This document shows, one piece after another, positions 26,806 to 35,447 of a DNA stretch of 64,000 nucleotides (positions are counted from its first letter, which is position 1; every line of letters starts with the position of its first letter). The stretch spans positions 38,485 through 102,484 of the forward strand of contig NZ_FOGL01000006.1 in the NCBI RefSeq assembly GCF_900111195.1. Reading direction: 5' to 3'. The DNA is from Gracilibacillus ureilyticus (GTDB lineage Bacteria; Bacillota; Bacilli; Bacillales; Amphibacillaceae). The notes below the pieces were generated by a model. That model did not search any database. It was given only the letters and a program-made list of their open reading frames with translations, and was not told where the DNA came from. Position numbers and translations under genes: made by a program.

Positions 26806-27921
26806 TTGCAACATGTGGAAATGATAGATCTTGAAAAATCTTATGATAATCAAAAGAATGTCCTCAATGGGATAAATCTAGCAATTGAAGAAGGCGAATT
26901 TTTTGTATTAGTAGGCCCTTCGGGATCTGGAAAAAGTACTCTGCTTAGAATGATTGCGGGACTTGAAGATATAACGGGAGGAATATTGAAAATTAATGAC
27001 AAAGTCGTTAATCATTTAAGGCCTAAGGACCGTAACCTGTCAATGGTTTTTCAAAACTATGCCTTATACCCGCACTTAACGGTGGAACAGAATATTTTAT
27101 TTGGTCTTCATGCAAAAAAAGTAGAGAAGAAAGAGCAGCAAAAGCGGTTAATAGAAACAGCTGAGATGATGGGGCTGACTGAATTATTAAAGCGTAAACC
27201 AAAGCAGCTGTCTGGAGGGCAGAGACAGCGAGTTGCCTTAGCGAGGTCGGTTGTAAGTCATGCTCCATTATGTTTAATGGATGAGCCGTTATCTAACTTA
27301 GATGCAAAACTGCGTGCCCATATGAGAATCGAAATTAGAAGGCTTCAGAAAAAATTAGGGTTAACAATGATCTATGTGACACATGACCAGGTGGAAGCAA
27401 TGACGATGGGTGATCGAATTATGGTCTTAAATGATGGAAAGATTCAGCAGGTTGGTGATCCGATTACTCTCTATAATGAACCAGCTAATTTGTTTGTTGC
27501 TTCATTTATTGGTTCACCTAAGATTAACCTAGGCACAGCAGTGATAAGGGATCATCACTTGATTATTGAAGACTCGATACATATCCCGATCACTACTTCT
27601 GATATCGGTAATATTATCCAAAAAGATGATTTAACAATTGGAATACGTGCAGAGCATATTTTTCATGGTGAGGAAGATAAGAAGACACATGAACTAGAAG
27701 TCATCAATGTCGAACATTTAGGAAATGAAACATTGTTAACTTTTGAGATTGGAAAAGAACTTTGGACAGCGAAATGGCTTGGGCAATGGAGAGCTCGGGT
27801 TGGAGATAAAGTTCCTGTGAAAATTTCTGTTGAGCATATGAGCTTTTTTGACTCAAAAACTACAGAATTGATCAAACCGGCAAGTAATACAGCAAAAGAA
27901 CAAGAGGTAGTTGCGATATGA
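26806..27921 (+). CDS. ugpC: ABC importer ATP-binding protein, UgpC/MsmX type
   Basis: A 371-residue ATPase of the CUT1/MalK group. Walker A GPSGSGKST (37-45), signature LSGGQRQR, Walker B LCLMDEPLSNLD, switch VTHDQ, then the C-terminal OB-fold regulatory domain (from about 240, with IGIRAEHIF). It powers a sugar-type importer. TTG start with AGGGAGGT upstream. First gene of a four-gene set with 4-bp stop-start overlaps. The ugp naming comes from the order ATPase-permease-permease-receptor and the glycerophosphodiesterase next door, not from proven substrate. Confidence 0.85.
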   Translation: MQHVEMIDLEKSYDNQKNVLNGINLAIEEGEFFVLVGPSGSGKSTLLRMIAGLEDITGGILKINDKVVNHLRPKDRNLSMVFQNYALYPHLTVEQNILFGLHAKKVEKKEQQKRLIETAEMMGLTELLKRKPKQLSGGQRQRVALARSVVSHAPLCLMDEPLSNLDAKLRAHMRIEIRRLQKKLGLTMIYVTHDQVEAMTMGDRIMVLNDGKIQQVGDPITLYNEPANLFVASFIGSPKINLGTAVIRDHHLIIEDSIHIPITTSDIGNIIQKDDLTIGIRAEHIFHGEEDKKTHELEVINVEHLGNETLLTFEIGKELWTAKWLGQWRARVGDKVPVKISVEHMSFFDSKTTELIKPASNTAKEQEVVAI

Positions 27922-28856
27922 GTGATTTATTAATTGAAGCGGAAAAAGATTACACAGGTGAATTTTTGAAGGCAAAAAAAGTACAAAGAACGAAATCTTT
28001 TTTGAAAGGTGTCTTATTCTTACTGCCTTCAATCATTCTATTTAGTGTTTTCTTATTTTATCCATTGTTTAAAACAATTTATTTAAGTTTCTTTTTAACT
28101 GACAGTAGTGGAGCAACAACCGTATTTGTGGGAATGAACAATTTTAAGGCCATATTTACTTCTCCATTATTTTTAAAAAGTTTAGAGGTAACTTTTTTAT
28201 TTGTTTTATACACGGTGCCTGGAACTGTAATTGTTAGTCTTTTTTTAGCAGTACTTGCTAATGAAAAATTGAGAGGTATTGGTATATTCCGAACAATCTT
28301 CTCTTCAACAATGGGAATATCAGTCGCAGCAGCTTCCGTATTCTGGATGTTTCTATTCCATCCTACTATCGGCTGGCTTAATCAAATATTGGAGTTATTC
28401 GGTGTAGAGGCGATTGGATGGTTAACAGACCCGGACTGGGCCCTGATTTCCGTATCGTTATCAACCATATGGATGAATGTAGGTTTTACTTTTCTGATTT
28501 TATTGGGCGGATTACAATCAATAGATTCCTATTTATATGAAAGTGCTGATATAGATGGTGCCAGTTATTTTTATAAGCTTAGAAGAATTACCATACCTAT
28601 GCTGTCTCCAACTTTATTCTTTGTAATTACAGTATCTTTTATCAACGCATTCCAAACTTTTGGGCAGGTTGACATGCTAACACGCGGGGGACCGCAAAAT
28701 GAAACAAATGTGATTGTTTATTCGATCTATCAGGAAGCATTTATGAATTATCAGCATGGTGCAGCAAGTGCACAGGCGATTATATTATTTGTCATCATAT
28801 TATTGTTGACACTTGTCCAATTTAAGCTTGGAGAAAGGAAGGTGCATTATCAATGA
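27918..28856 (+). CDS. ugpA: ABC importer permease, UgpA type
   Basis: A 312-residue membrane protein with about six helices. The MalF/UgpA-type EAA loop is present as ESADIDGASYFYKLRRITIP, which docks on the ATPase. Overlaps the ATPase stop and the next permease start by 4 bases each, so the three are translated together. The likely substrate is sn-glycerol-3-phosphate or a glycerophosphodiester, by analogy to Ugp. Confidence 0.87.
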   Translation: MSDLLIEAEKDYTGEFLKAKKVQRTKSFLKGVLFLLPSIILFSVFLFYPLFKTIYLSFFLTDSSGATTVFVGMNNFKAIFTSPLFLKSLEVTFLFVLYTVPGTVIVSLFLAVLANEKLRGIGIFRTIFSSTMGISVAAASVFWMFLFHPTIGWLNQILELFGVEAIGWLTDPDWALISVSLSTIWMNVGFTFLILLGGLQSIDSYLYESADIDGASYFYKLRRITIPMLSPTLFFVITVSFINAFQTFGQVDMLTRGGPQNETNVIVYSIYQEAFMNYQHGAASAQAIILFVIILLLTLVQFKLGERKVHYQ

Positions 28857-29671
28857 CAGTACCAGCATACCAGAAAATTGTATTTTATTTATTATTGACT
28901 GTATCATCTGTATTAATATTTGCACCAGCCATTATTGCATTCTCCATGAGTTTTATGTCAAACCAGGATATTATGACAGGAAAAATAATTCCGACTTCTT
29001 TCACGTTAGATAACTATGTCCAGGTATTTGATCGATTTCCATTATTTAATTTTCTGTTAAATAGTTTAATAGTATCGATTGTCATTATGATTGGCCAGCT
29101 TGTTTTATCCAGTTTAGCTGCATATGCTTTTGTGTTCCTGGAATTTAAAGGAAGAGACATCTTGTTTTTTGTTTTTATCGCAACAATGATGGTACCTTTT
29201 GAAGCCTCCATCATTCCTAACTTTCAAACGATTCGTGATATGGGATGGATAAACACTTATACAGGTTTAACATTGCCTTTCTTTGCAATGGCGTTTGGGA
29301 CATTTCTGCTTAGACAAAGCTTTAAGCAAATACCGAAAGAACTAAAGGAAGCAAGTGAAATTGCAGGAATTGGAGATTTTAAGTTTTATTTAACTGTTGT
29401 CCTGCCAATGGCTAGAACGAGTCTTGTTACATTAGGTGTATACGGATTTTTAACTTCATGGAACATGTATTTATGGCCATTGCTTTCAACAACAGATGAT
29501 ACAACCCGGACAGTACAGATTGGTTTGCGCCAACTGCAATCCCAGGAGCAATTAAATGAATGGGGGGTCATTATGGCAGGAGCGATTATTGTTGTTTTAC
29601 CGACACTAATTCTTCTGTTCCTTGGACAAAAAAAGCTTCAAAAAGGACTGGCAGAAGGTGCACTAAAATAA
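28853..29671 (+). CDS. ugpE: ABC importer permease, UgpE type
   Basis: A 272-residue membrane protein with six helices and the EAA loop EASEIAGIGDFKFYLTVVLP. It forms the channel with the UgpA-type permease. AAGGAAGGTG precedes the ATG. Confidence 0.87.
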   Translation: MTVPAYQKIVFYLLLTVSSVLIFAPAIIAFSMSFMSNQDIMTGKIIPTSFTLDNYVQVFDRFPLFNFLLNSLIVSIVIMIGQLVLSSLAAYAFVFLEFKGRDILFFVFIATMMVPFEASIIPNFQTIRDMGWINTYTGLTLPFFAMAFGTFLLRQSFKQIPKELKEASEIAGIGDFKFYLTVVLPMARTSLVTLGVYGFLTSWNMYLWPLLSTTDDTTRTVQIGLRQLQSQEQLNEWGVIMAGAIIVVLPTLILLFLGQKKLQKGLAEGALK

Positions 29672-29699
29672 AATATTTAAATAAAGAGGAGTGTTCACA

Positions 29700-31088
29700 T
29701 TGAGAAAATGGTTACTAGGTTTGATAATTATGATGGTTGTGTTCATTGCTGCAGGGTGTAATTCAAATGATGCAGATGCAAGTGGAGGCGAAGATGCGTC
29801 AAATGAAGAAAATACTAGCAATGATTCAAACGCTGAGGAAAGTGAAGCAGATGATGAGAAACAGGTAGTAACTTTCTGGCATGCAATGGGTGGAGCAGCA
29901 CAAGAAGCATTAAACAAAATAGTTGAGGATTATAACAATTCCCAGGATAAAATTCAGGTAAATGCGGAATACCAGGGTACATATGATGAAGCATTAACTA
30001 AGTTCCATACAGTTGCAGGTACAGACAGTGCCCCGACTATGATCCAGGTATTTGAAATTGGAACAATGTCTATGATTAACAGTGGTCATATTGAGCCAAT
30101 CCAAAATTATGTAGATAAAGATGATTATGATATGTCAGGGTTGGAAGAAAATATTATCAACTATTATAAAATTGATGATAAATTTTATTCAATGCCTTTC
30201 AACTCTTCTACACCTGTAATGTATTATAATAAAGATGCTTTTGAAGCAGCAGGACTAGACCCGGAAAACCCGCCGGCAACTTATGAGGAAGTTGAAGAAG
30301 CAGGAAAAGCTATCGCTGAAAGTAATCCGGAAATGAAAGGTTTCGCCCTTCAGGCATATGGCTGGTTATTTGAGCAATTATTAGCAAATCAAGGTGCACT
30401 TTTAATGAATAATGACAATGGACGTTCAGATACACCAACGGAAATTGGTTTTACAGAAGAGCAGGGTAAATCAATCTTTAATTGGGTACAGAACATGATA
30501 GATGATGGCACTTTTGCTAACTATGGTACCAATGGGGACAACATGGTATCAGGTTTCTTAGCGGAAGATGTTGCAATGTTTATGCAGTCCTCTGCAAGTG
30601 CACGCAACGTAATAGATAATGCACCGTTTGAAGTAGGAGTGGCTTTTATCCCGCATCCGGAAAACACGGAGCGTGAAGGTGTTGTTATTGGTGGTGCAAG
30701 CCTATGGATGGTAGATGGGAAGAATCAGGCTGAAAAGGATGCAGCATGGGAGTTTATGAAGTATCTGCAAACACCAGAAGTTCAGGCAGAATGGCATGTT
30801 GGGACAGGATACTTCGCAATCAATCCGGATGCATATGATGAGCAGGTAGTACAGGATGCATATGAAACAATGCCTCAATTACGTGTAACGGTTGACCAAT
30901 TGCAGTCAACAACATCTTCTTTCGCAACACAAGGTGCGATTATGGACATGATTCCGGAAGGTCGCCGAATTGTAGAAACGGCATTAGAAACCGTTTATAA
31001 TGGGGGCGGTGTAGAGGAAGCATACCAGACAGCTGTAGATCAATTAAACCAGTCGATTAAAAATGCAAACACAGCTCGAGGTGAATAA
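29700..31088 (+). CDS. ugpB: ABC importer solute-binding lipoprotein, UgpB type
   Basis: A 462-residue receptor from the TTG at 29700, which has AGAGGAG 8 bases upstream. Lipoprotein signal ending AAGC with Cys20, acidic linker to about 55, then the family 1 solute-binding fold starting VVTFWHAMGG, the WHAM sequence usual in UgpB. A strong terminator follows. The ligand is inferred from the neighbouring phosphodiesterase gene. Confidence 0.85.
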   Translation: MRKWLLGLIIMMVVFIAAGCNSNDADASGGEDASNEENTSNDSNAEESEADDEKQVVTFWHAMGGAAQEALNKIVEDYNNSQDKIQVNAEYQGTYDEALTKFHTVAGTDSAPTMIQVFEIGTMSMINSGHIEPIQNYVDKDDYDMSGLEENIINYYKIDDKFYSMPFNSSTPVMYYNKDAFEAAGLDPENPPATYEEVEEAGKAIAESNPEMKGFALQAYGWLFEQLLANQGALLMNNDNGRSDTPTEIGFTEEQGKSIFNWVQNMIDDGTFANYGTNGDNMVSGFLAEDVAMFMQSSASARNVIDNAPFEVGVAFIPHPENTEREGVVIGGASLWMVDGKNQAEKDAAWEFMKYLQTPEVQAEWHVGTGYFAINPDAYDEQVVQDAYETMPQLRVTVDQLQSTTSSFATQGAIMDMIPEGRRIVETALETVYNGGGVEEAYQTAVDQLNQSIKNANTARGE

Positions 31089-31104
31089 TTGTTTAATGAT
31101 CAAG

Positions 31105-31144
31105 ACCAGTGGGGAAACTCTCCCCGCTGGTTAGATTTTTCTTT
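31105..31144 (+). terminator. Rho-independent terminator after the UgpB-type gene
   Basis: An 11-bp stem (31105-31115 with 31121-31131, one mismatch-like G-T contact) and 5-base loop, followed by a T-rich tail. Confidence 0.85.
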
Positions 31145-31210
31145 TTAAACAGTGGTGAATAAGGAATTAATGAGTATAGTAAATTATATTGGTGAGGGGA
31201 TGTGATTCCA

Positions 31211-31954
31211 TTGACAAAAATTTATGGTCACAGGGGAAGTAAGGGGAATTATCCGGAGAATACTTTATTAAGTTTTCAAGCGGCAATAGATGAAGGGGTA
31301 GACGGTTTAGAGTTGGATGTCCATATGACCAGAGATGGTGAAATAGTTGTTATTCATGATGAAACGTTAGAAAGAACAACAGATGGCAATGGCAATATAA
31401 AAGATCTGACACTGGATGAAATAAAACAATACAGTGCAGGAATTAAATTTCAGCATTTCCCGAATTATCACCCGTATTGGCAGCAGGAAAGGGTACCAAC
31501 ATTAGAAGAGGTTTTACAGCTTTTAGAGGGAACTGATATTGAATTAAATATTGAGTTAAAGACATATATCAACATATATCCAGGGATAGAAGAAAAATTA
31601 TTATTTACAATGAGACAGTTCGGCGGTAACCGGAAAACTGTATATTCTTCTTTTCATTTACCATCATTAATCAGACTGAAACAATTAGATAAAGATACGA
31701 ATATAGCATGGTTATTACACAGTCCGATATCAAATCCTTCTGATTATATGCAGGTATTTGATCTGGAAAGTTTTCATTTAGCAAAAGATTTAGTATCAAA
31801 CGATATGTTTCCGGATTATCAGGAAATGCTCCCAAATGTAAGAGTCTGGACAGTAAATGATGAAATAGAATTGAAAAAAATGCTTGATATAGGGGTAAAG
31901 GCTGTAATTACTGACTATCCTGAGAAAGCCATTCACTTAAGAGTAAGAAACTAA
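31211..31954 (+). CDS. ugpQ: Glycerophosphodiester phosphodiesterase
   Basis: A 247-residue TIM-barrel enzyme that splits glycerophosphodiesters into an alcohol and sn-glycerol-3-phosphate. Catalytic features are YGHRG at the start, PENT, the metal-binding ELDVHMTRDGEIVVIHD, and a C-terminal VWTVND. No signal peptide, so it works inside the cell on imported substrate. TTG at 31211 is chosen, 10 bases after GAGGGGA; GTG at 31202 is nearly on top of that site. It follows the Ugp-like genes but after a terminator, so it may also have its own promoter. Confidence 0.92.
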   Translation: MTKIYGHRGSKGNYPENTLLSFQAAIDEGVDGLELDVHMTRDGEIVVIHDETLERTTDGNGNIKDLTLDEIKQYSAGIKFQHFPNYHPYWQQERVPTLEEVLQLLEGTDIELNIELKTYINIYPGIEEKLLFTMRQFGGNRKTVYSSFHLPSLIRLKQLDKDTNIAWLLHSPISNPSDYMQVFDLESFHLAKDLVSNDMFPDYQEMLPNVRVWTVNDEIELKKMLDIGVKAVITDYPEKAIHLRVRN

Positions 31955-31961
31955 ATTAATA

Positions 31962-31988
31962 CGCCTATATGGAAATACCATATAGGCG
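31962..31988. terminator. Hairpin between two converging genes
   Basis: A perfect 11-bp stem (31962-31972 with 31978-31988), loop of 5. T runs are weak on both sides, so termination strength is uncertain, but its place between converging stops supports the role. Confidence 0.7.
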
Positions 31989-32021
31989 ACTTTCAACAAA
32001 CTGCTTTTTGGAAAAAGTAAC

Positions 32022-33560
32022 TTACTGTTGTGCTTTCCATTGTTCATTATATTCTTCAATTACCTGCGCTCCGCCAGCTTCTTTCCACTTCTCAATTGCC
32101 TGGTCAAAGCCATCACTATCAATTTGCCCTAAGAAATATTGATACGTAGCGTCTTCCATAATTTGAGTCAGTGTTTCGGACGTATTAGCCCATGTTGCAG
32201 AGTCTAATGCTGCAGTTGGGTCAGCAACTAAATAATTATTATTATCTTCATATAATTCTTCCGCTTTTGCCCTCGGTTCATATTCAAAGTGACCTGTATA
32301 ACGGCCGTTTGTTGCTGGTTCACCAATTTCCAACGGTGTATATGGCAGGATTTCGCGGTCAAATTTTTCTTTATTCTCTTCAATCACTTGTGCTTTACCA
32401 TCAATTACTTCGTGATGCTCTCCTTCAACACCCCAAATAAGCAAGTTTGACCCTTCAGGTGACATTAAATAGTCAAAGAAACTTAAGACACCGCGAAGTT
32501 CTTCCTCATCTTCTATTGCTGCTTTAGGGAAAATGAGCATACTTCCATATCCAGGTATGGATCTTGTGCGGTATTCACCGTCAGGTCCTTCAATATAGTT
32601 ATGAACATCAAGAACAACATCAGGATTAATCGCTACAGCATCTTTATACATACCTTCTACATCACCCATTGTTCCGATATAAACTCCTGCTGTACCATTT
32701 TTTAATAATTCCTGCTGATCAGTTTTACTTGTAACAGGGGCATCTTTATTAATATATCCATTATCGAATAAGCTTTTAAAATAATCCATTGCTTCGCGAT
32801 ATTCCGGGAACATGAATTGTGGTAATAATTCACCATCTTTTTCACCCCAATTATTTGGCGCGCCATGCCATGTTGCAAAGTTTTCGAAAGTCCCGAGAAT
32901 CTCCCTGTCTGTTAAACCAATTGTATCATCTTTCCCATTGCCATCTGGATCATCTTCAGTAAATGCACGCATCATTTCATATAATTCATCAAGATTAGTA
33001 GGTGTATCCAGTCCTAAATTATCAGCCCAGTCTTTTCGGTAAATAAGACCTTGGCGTGACAATGGACGGCCAGCATATAGGGTATAAATCTTGCCATCGA
33101 TTGAGGTATTCTTTAATATATCCGGATTCAGTTTACTTAAATTTGGAAATTCTTCAAGGTATGGACCTATTTCCCAATACTGTCCGTCCCTGACTGCTTC
33201 TTTCTGCTGGTCTAATGTAACATCTTTTAATAGGAAGACATCTGGAAGGTTATTTGTTGCGATCGCTGTATTCAGATTCTCTGCATAATTGTTATCAGGT
33301 ACCCAGCGAATATCTAATTTTGTATTTGTGGCTTCTTCTAACATCTCTTCTAAACGCTTATCAGGTACTTCCGGTACGTGTAAGTTAAACATCATAGAGA
33401 TTTCCTGTGGTTCGTTATTAGTGGAGGAGTTTTCTGTGTCTGTTTCAGAACTGGATTCCGCTCCATTATTTGAAGCATTTTCATCATTATTGCATGCAAA
33501 TAATATGGCTGACATAGTCACAAGAAGAAATAACAATAAAGCATTTTTAAACTTTCTCAT
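32022..33560 (-). CDS. Orphan family 1 solute-binding lipoprotein (LplA-like)
   Basis: A 512-residue receptor. Lipoprotein signal ending FAC with Cys23, a Ser/Asn/Glu linker to about 50, then the long family 1 binding fold (FNLHVPEVPDKRLEEML, TIGLTDREILG, EYRTRSIPGYG). It resembles LplA and relatives that serve complex sugar or oligosaccharide importers with LplB- and YtcP-type permeases. No permease or ATPase lies beside it on this strand, so it must join permeases coded elsewhere. A promoter and a CcpA site lie upstream, consistent with sugar uptake. Confidence 0.88.
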   Translation of the reverse strand: MRKFKNALLLFLLVTMSAILFACNNDENASNNGAESSSETDTENSSTNNEPQEISMMFNLHVPEVPDKRLEEMLEEATNTKLDIRWVPDNNYAENLNTAIATNNLPDVFLLKDVTLDQQKEAVRDGQYWEIGPYLEEFPNLSKLNPDILKNTSIDGKIYTLYAGRPLSRQGLIYRKDWADNLGLDTPTNLDELYEMMRAFTEDDPDGNGKDDTIGLTDREILGTFENFATWHGAPNNWGEKDGELLPQFMFPEYREAMDYFKSLFDNGYINKDAPVTSKTDQQELLKNGTAGVYIGTMGDVEGMYKDAVAINPDVVLDVHNYIEGPDGEYRTRSIPGYGSMLIFPKAAIEDEEELRGVLSFFDYLMSPEGSNLLIWGVEGEHHEVIDGKAQVIEENKEKFDREILPYTPLEIGEPATNGRYTGHFEYEPRAKAEELYEDNNNYLVADPTAALDSATWANTSETLTQIMEDATYQYFLGQIDSDGFDQAIEKWKEAGGAQVIEEYNEQWKAQQ

Positions 33561-33659
33561 TATTACCCGCCCCTTTTATAAATAATGTTTCATCCACTTA
33601 AATAACCGCTAATGATGAAATGTGAACACACCTCCCTGCAAAATGAAAACGTTGTTAAA

Positions 33660-33673
33660 ATAAAGCGCTTTCA
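33660..33673 (-). promoter_or_regulatory. CcpA site (cre) for the orphan binding-protein gene
   Basis: On the minus strand TGAAAGCGCTTTAT, matching the consensus TGAAARCGYTTTCA except near the end. It lies 14 bp beyond the -10 box, about +7 to +20, where bound CcpA would block transcription. A weaker cre-like sequence (TGAAAACGTTGTTA, + strand) follows at 33644-33657. Confidence 0.75.
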
Positions 33674-33686
33674 TTTGTGTAGTATT

Positions 33687-33715
33687 ATTTTACAATGGAT
33701 GACTATAAATGTAAA
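33687..33715 (-). promoter_or_regulatory. Sigma-A promoter of the orphan binding-protein gene
   Basis: On the minus strand TTTACA (33715-33710), a 17-bp spacer and TAAAAT (33692-33687). The transcript would have a leader of about 120 bases that includes an unused GGGAGGTG at 33636-33629. The rest of the 406-bp gap between this gene and the DUF1538 gene holds the opposite promoter and leader. Confidence 0.65.
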
Positions 33716-33762
33716 TAACATTTTTTTGCAAGCAGATGAATGTTAGAAATAAACCTTGACCT

Positions 33763-33792
33763 TTGTAGTGAAAAATTCAAATATGCTATAAT
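33763..33792 (+). promoter_or_regulatory. Promoter of the DUF1538/P-II operon
   Basis: TTGTAG (33763-33768), an 18-bp spacer and TATAAT (33787-33792). It implies a leader of about 165 bases before the DUF1538 start. The leader has a small hairpin (CTGTT and AACAG near 33857-33875) but no riboswitch class I recognise. Confidence 0.5.
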
Positions 33793-33966
33793 TATATGAA
33801 GTTAAATATCCTCGGAATTTTTCTTTATCAAGTTGCTTATTGGTGTAAACTCATTCTGTTTGTGGAATAACAGATGTGGAGGCCATAATTAGTCTTACTT
33901 TATCTTCATTTTTAAAATATTCAAATAACAATAATGCTAATTAATATAGAGAGGATTGTGTTTAAT

Positions 33967-35442
33967 TTGAGCGTTCTCTGGTCGAAACTGTTAGAAGTGA
34001 TATTAGCTGTAATGCCTATAACCATTATTGTTGTCATACTAAATTTCACCTTAACAACTCTGGATTCATCGCTGATAATCAGATTTCTAATTGGAGCTGT
34101 TTTTATTATTATTGGACTGTCAGTTTTTCTTTTAGGGGTGGATATAGGAATAACCCCGATTGGTAAGCATATGGGGAAGGCAATTGCAAAGACAAATAAA
34201 TTAGCAATTGTTATACTGGCTGGTCTCTTTCTAGGCTTTATAATTTCTATTGCTGAACCAGACTTGCATATATTAGCTGGGCAGGTGGAAATGGTAACTT
34301 CAGGGGCAATACCGAAATTTCTGATTGTTATGGTTGTATCTGTCGGGATTGCTGTTTTGCTGGCTTTAGGACTTGTAAGGATTGTTTATAACCTTCCATT
34401 ATATAAAATATTAACAATGCTGTATGCAATTGTACTGGTTCTGGCACTGTTGACTTCGCGTGAATTTCTAGCAATTTCTTTTGATGCTTCCGGAGCTACT
34501 ACAGGTGCAATGACAGTGCCATTTATCCTGGCTTTATCAATCGGTATTTCCGTTCTCAAAAAAGACAGTAAAGCTTCGGAGAAAGATAGTTTCGGTCTTG
34601 TAGCAATTGCATCTGTCGGGGCCATTATAACGGTGATGATCATGAGCATCATTTCTCAGGCAGATGAGCTAAAAGGCGGCATAGAACCATCTCACCACGA
34701 ATCTGCTTCCATACTCGGGCCTTTTGTTACAGAAGCTGGTCACATAATGCAGGAAGTATTTATTGCATTACTACCTATTATTCTTATATTTCTTATCTTT
34801 CAGAAAGTTTCTTTTAAGTTATCTAAAACAAATTTCCGGAAAATTCTGATTGGACTCACTTTTACTTTCATTGGGTTAGTCCTGTTCCTTGTCGGTGTTA
34901 ATGCAGGTTTTATGGATTTAGGGACGGAATTAGGATATAGCCTTGCAATGTTAGAAAATAAAGCATATATTGTGATTGTTGGATTTATTTTAGGAATTGT
35001 CACAATATTAGCAGAGCCAGCAGTATATGTTCTCACAAACCAGGTTGAAGATGTCACAAGTGGATATGTTAAAAGAAAAGTAGTGTTAACCACATTGGCA
35101 ATAGGAGTGGGGATAGCAATCGCTTTATCCATGTTAAGAATATTAATCCCCGAACTTCAGCTCTGGCATTACCTGTTACCAGGATATATAATTGCTATTG
35201 CCTTAACATATATCGCACCGAAGTTATTTGTTGGTATTGCATTTGATTCGGGCGGGGTCGCATCAGGCCCAATGACTGCAACATTTATTTTGGCATTTAC
35301 CCAGGGGGCAGCAGATGCTATTGAAGGAGCCGATGTGATAGTTGACGGTTTCGGGATGATAGCGATGGTAGCTTTAACTCCTCTCATAACATTGCAAATA
35401 CTCGGTTTAATTTTTAAGCTAAAATCCAAAAAGGAGGTTTAA
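33967..35442 (+). CDS. DUF1538 membrane protein with two internal repeats
   Basis: A 491-residue polytopic membrane protein from the TTG at 33967. Two halves repeat the same motifs: ISIAEPDLHILAGQVEMVTSG against VTILAEPAVYVLTNQVEDVT, and AISFDASGATTGAMTVPFIL against GIAFDSGGVASGPMTATFIL. An inverted repeat architecture with conserved acidic and glycine motifs in the membrane is typical of secondary transporters, but DUF1538 has no established substrate. The next gene is a double P-II protein 5 bp downstream, as in PII-controlled transporters. Earlier in-frame starts exist but fit the AGAGGA site less well. Confidence 0.85.
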   Translation: MSVLWSKLLEVILAVMPITIIVVILNFTLTTLDSSLIIRFLIGAVFIIIGLSVFLLGVDIGITPIGKHMGKAIAKTNKLAIVILAGLFLGFIISIAEPDLHILAGQVEMVTSGAIPKFLIVMVVSVGIAVLLALGLVRIVYNLPLYKILTMLYAIVLVLALLTSREFLAISFDASGATTGAMTVPFILALSIGISVLKKDSKASEKDSFGLVAIASVGAIITVMIMSIISQADELKGGIEPSHHESASILGPFVTEAGHIMQEVFIALLPIILIFLIFQKVSFKLSKTNFRKILIGLTFTFIGLVLFLVGVNAGFMDLGTELGYSLAMLENKAYIVIVGFILGIVTILAEPAVYVLTNQVEDVTSGYVKRKVVLTTLAIGVGIAIALSMLRILIPELQLWHYLLPGYIIAIALTYIAPKLFVGIAFDSGGVASGPMTATFILAFTQGAADAIEGADVIVDGFGMIAMVALTPLITLQILGLIFKLKSKKEV

Positions 35443-35447
35443 TAGAT

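Noticed and set aside
33793..33966. Known riboswitch in the DUF1538 leader
   Set aside because: No conserved core of a known class could be recognised; kept only as an unexplained leader.
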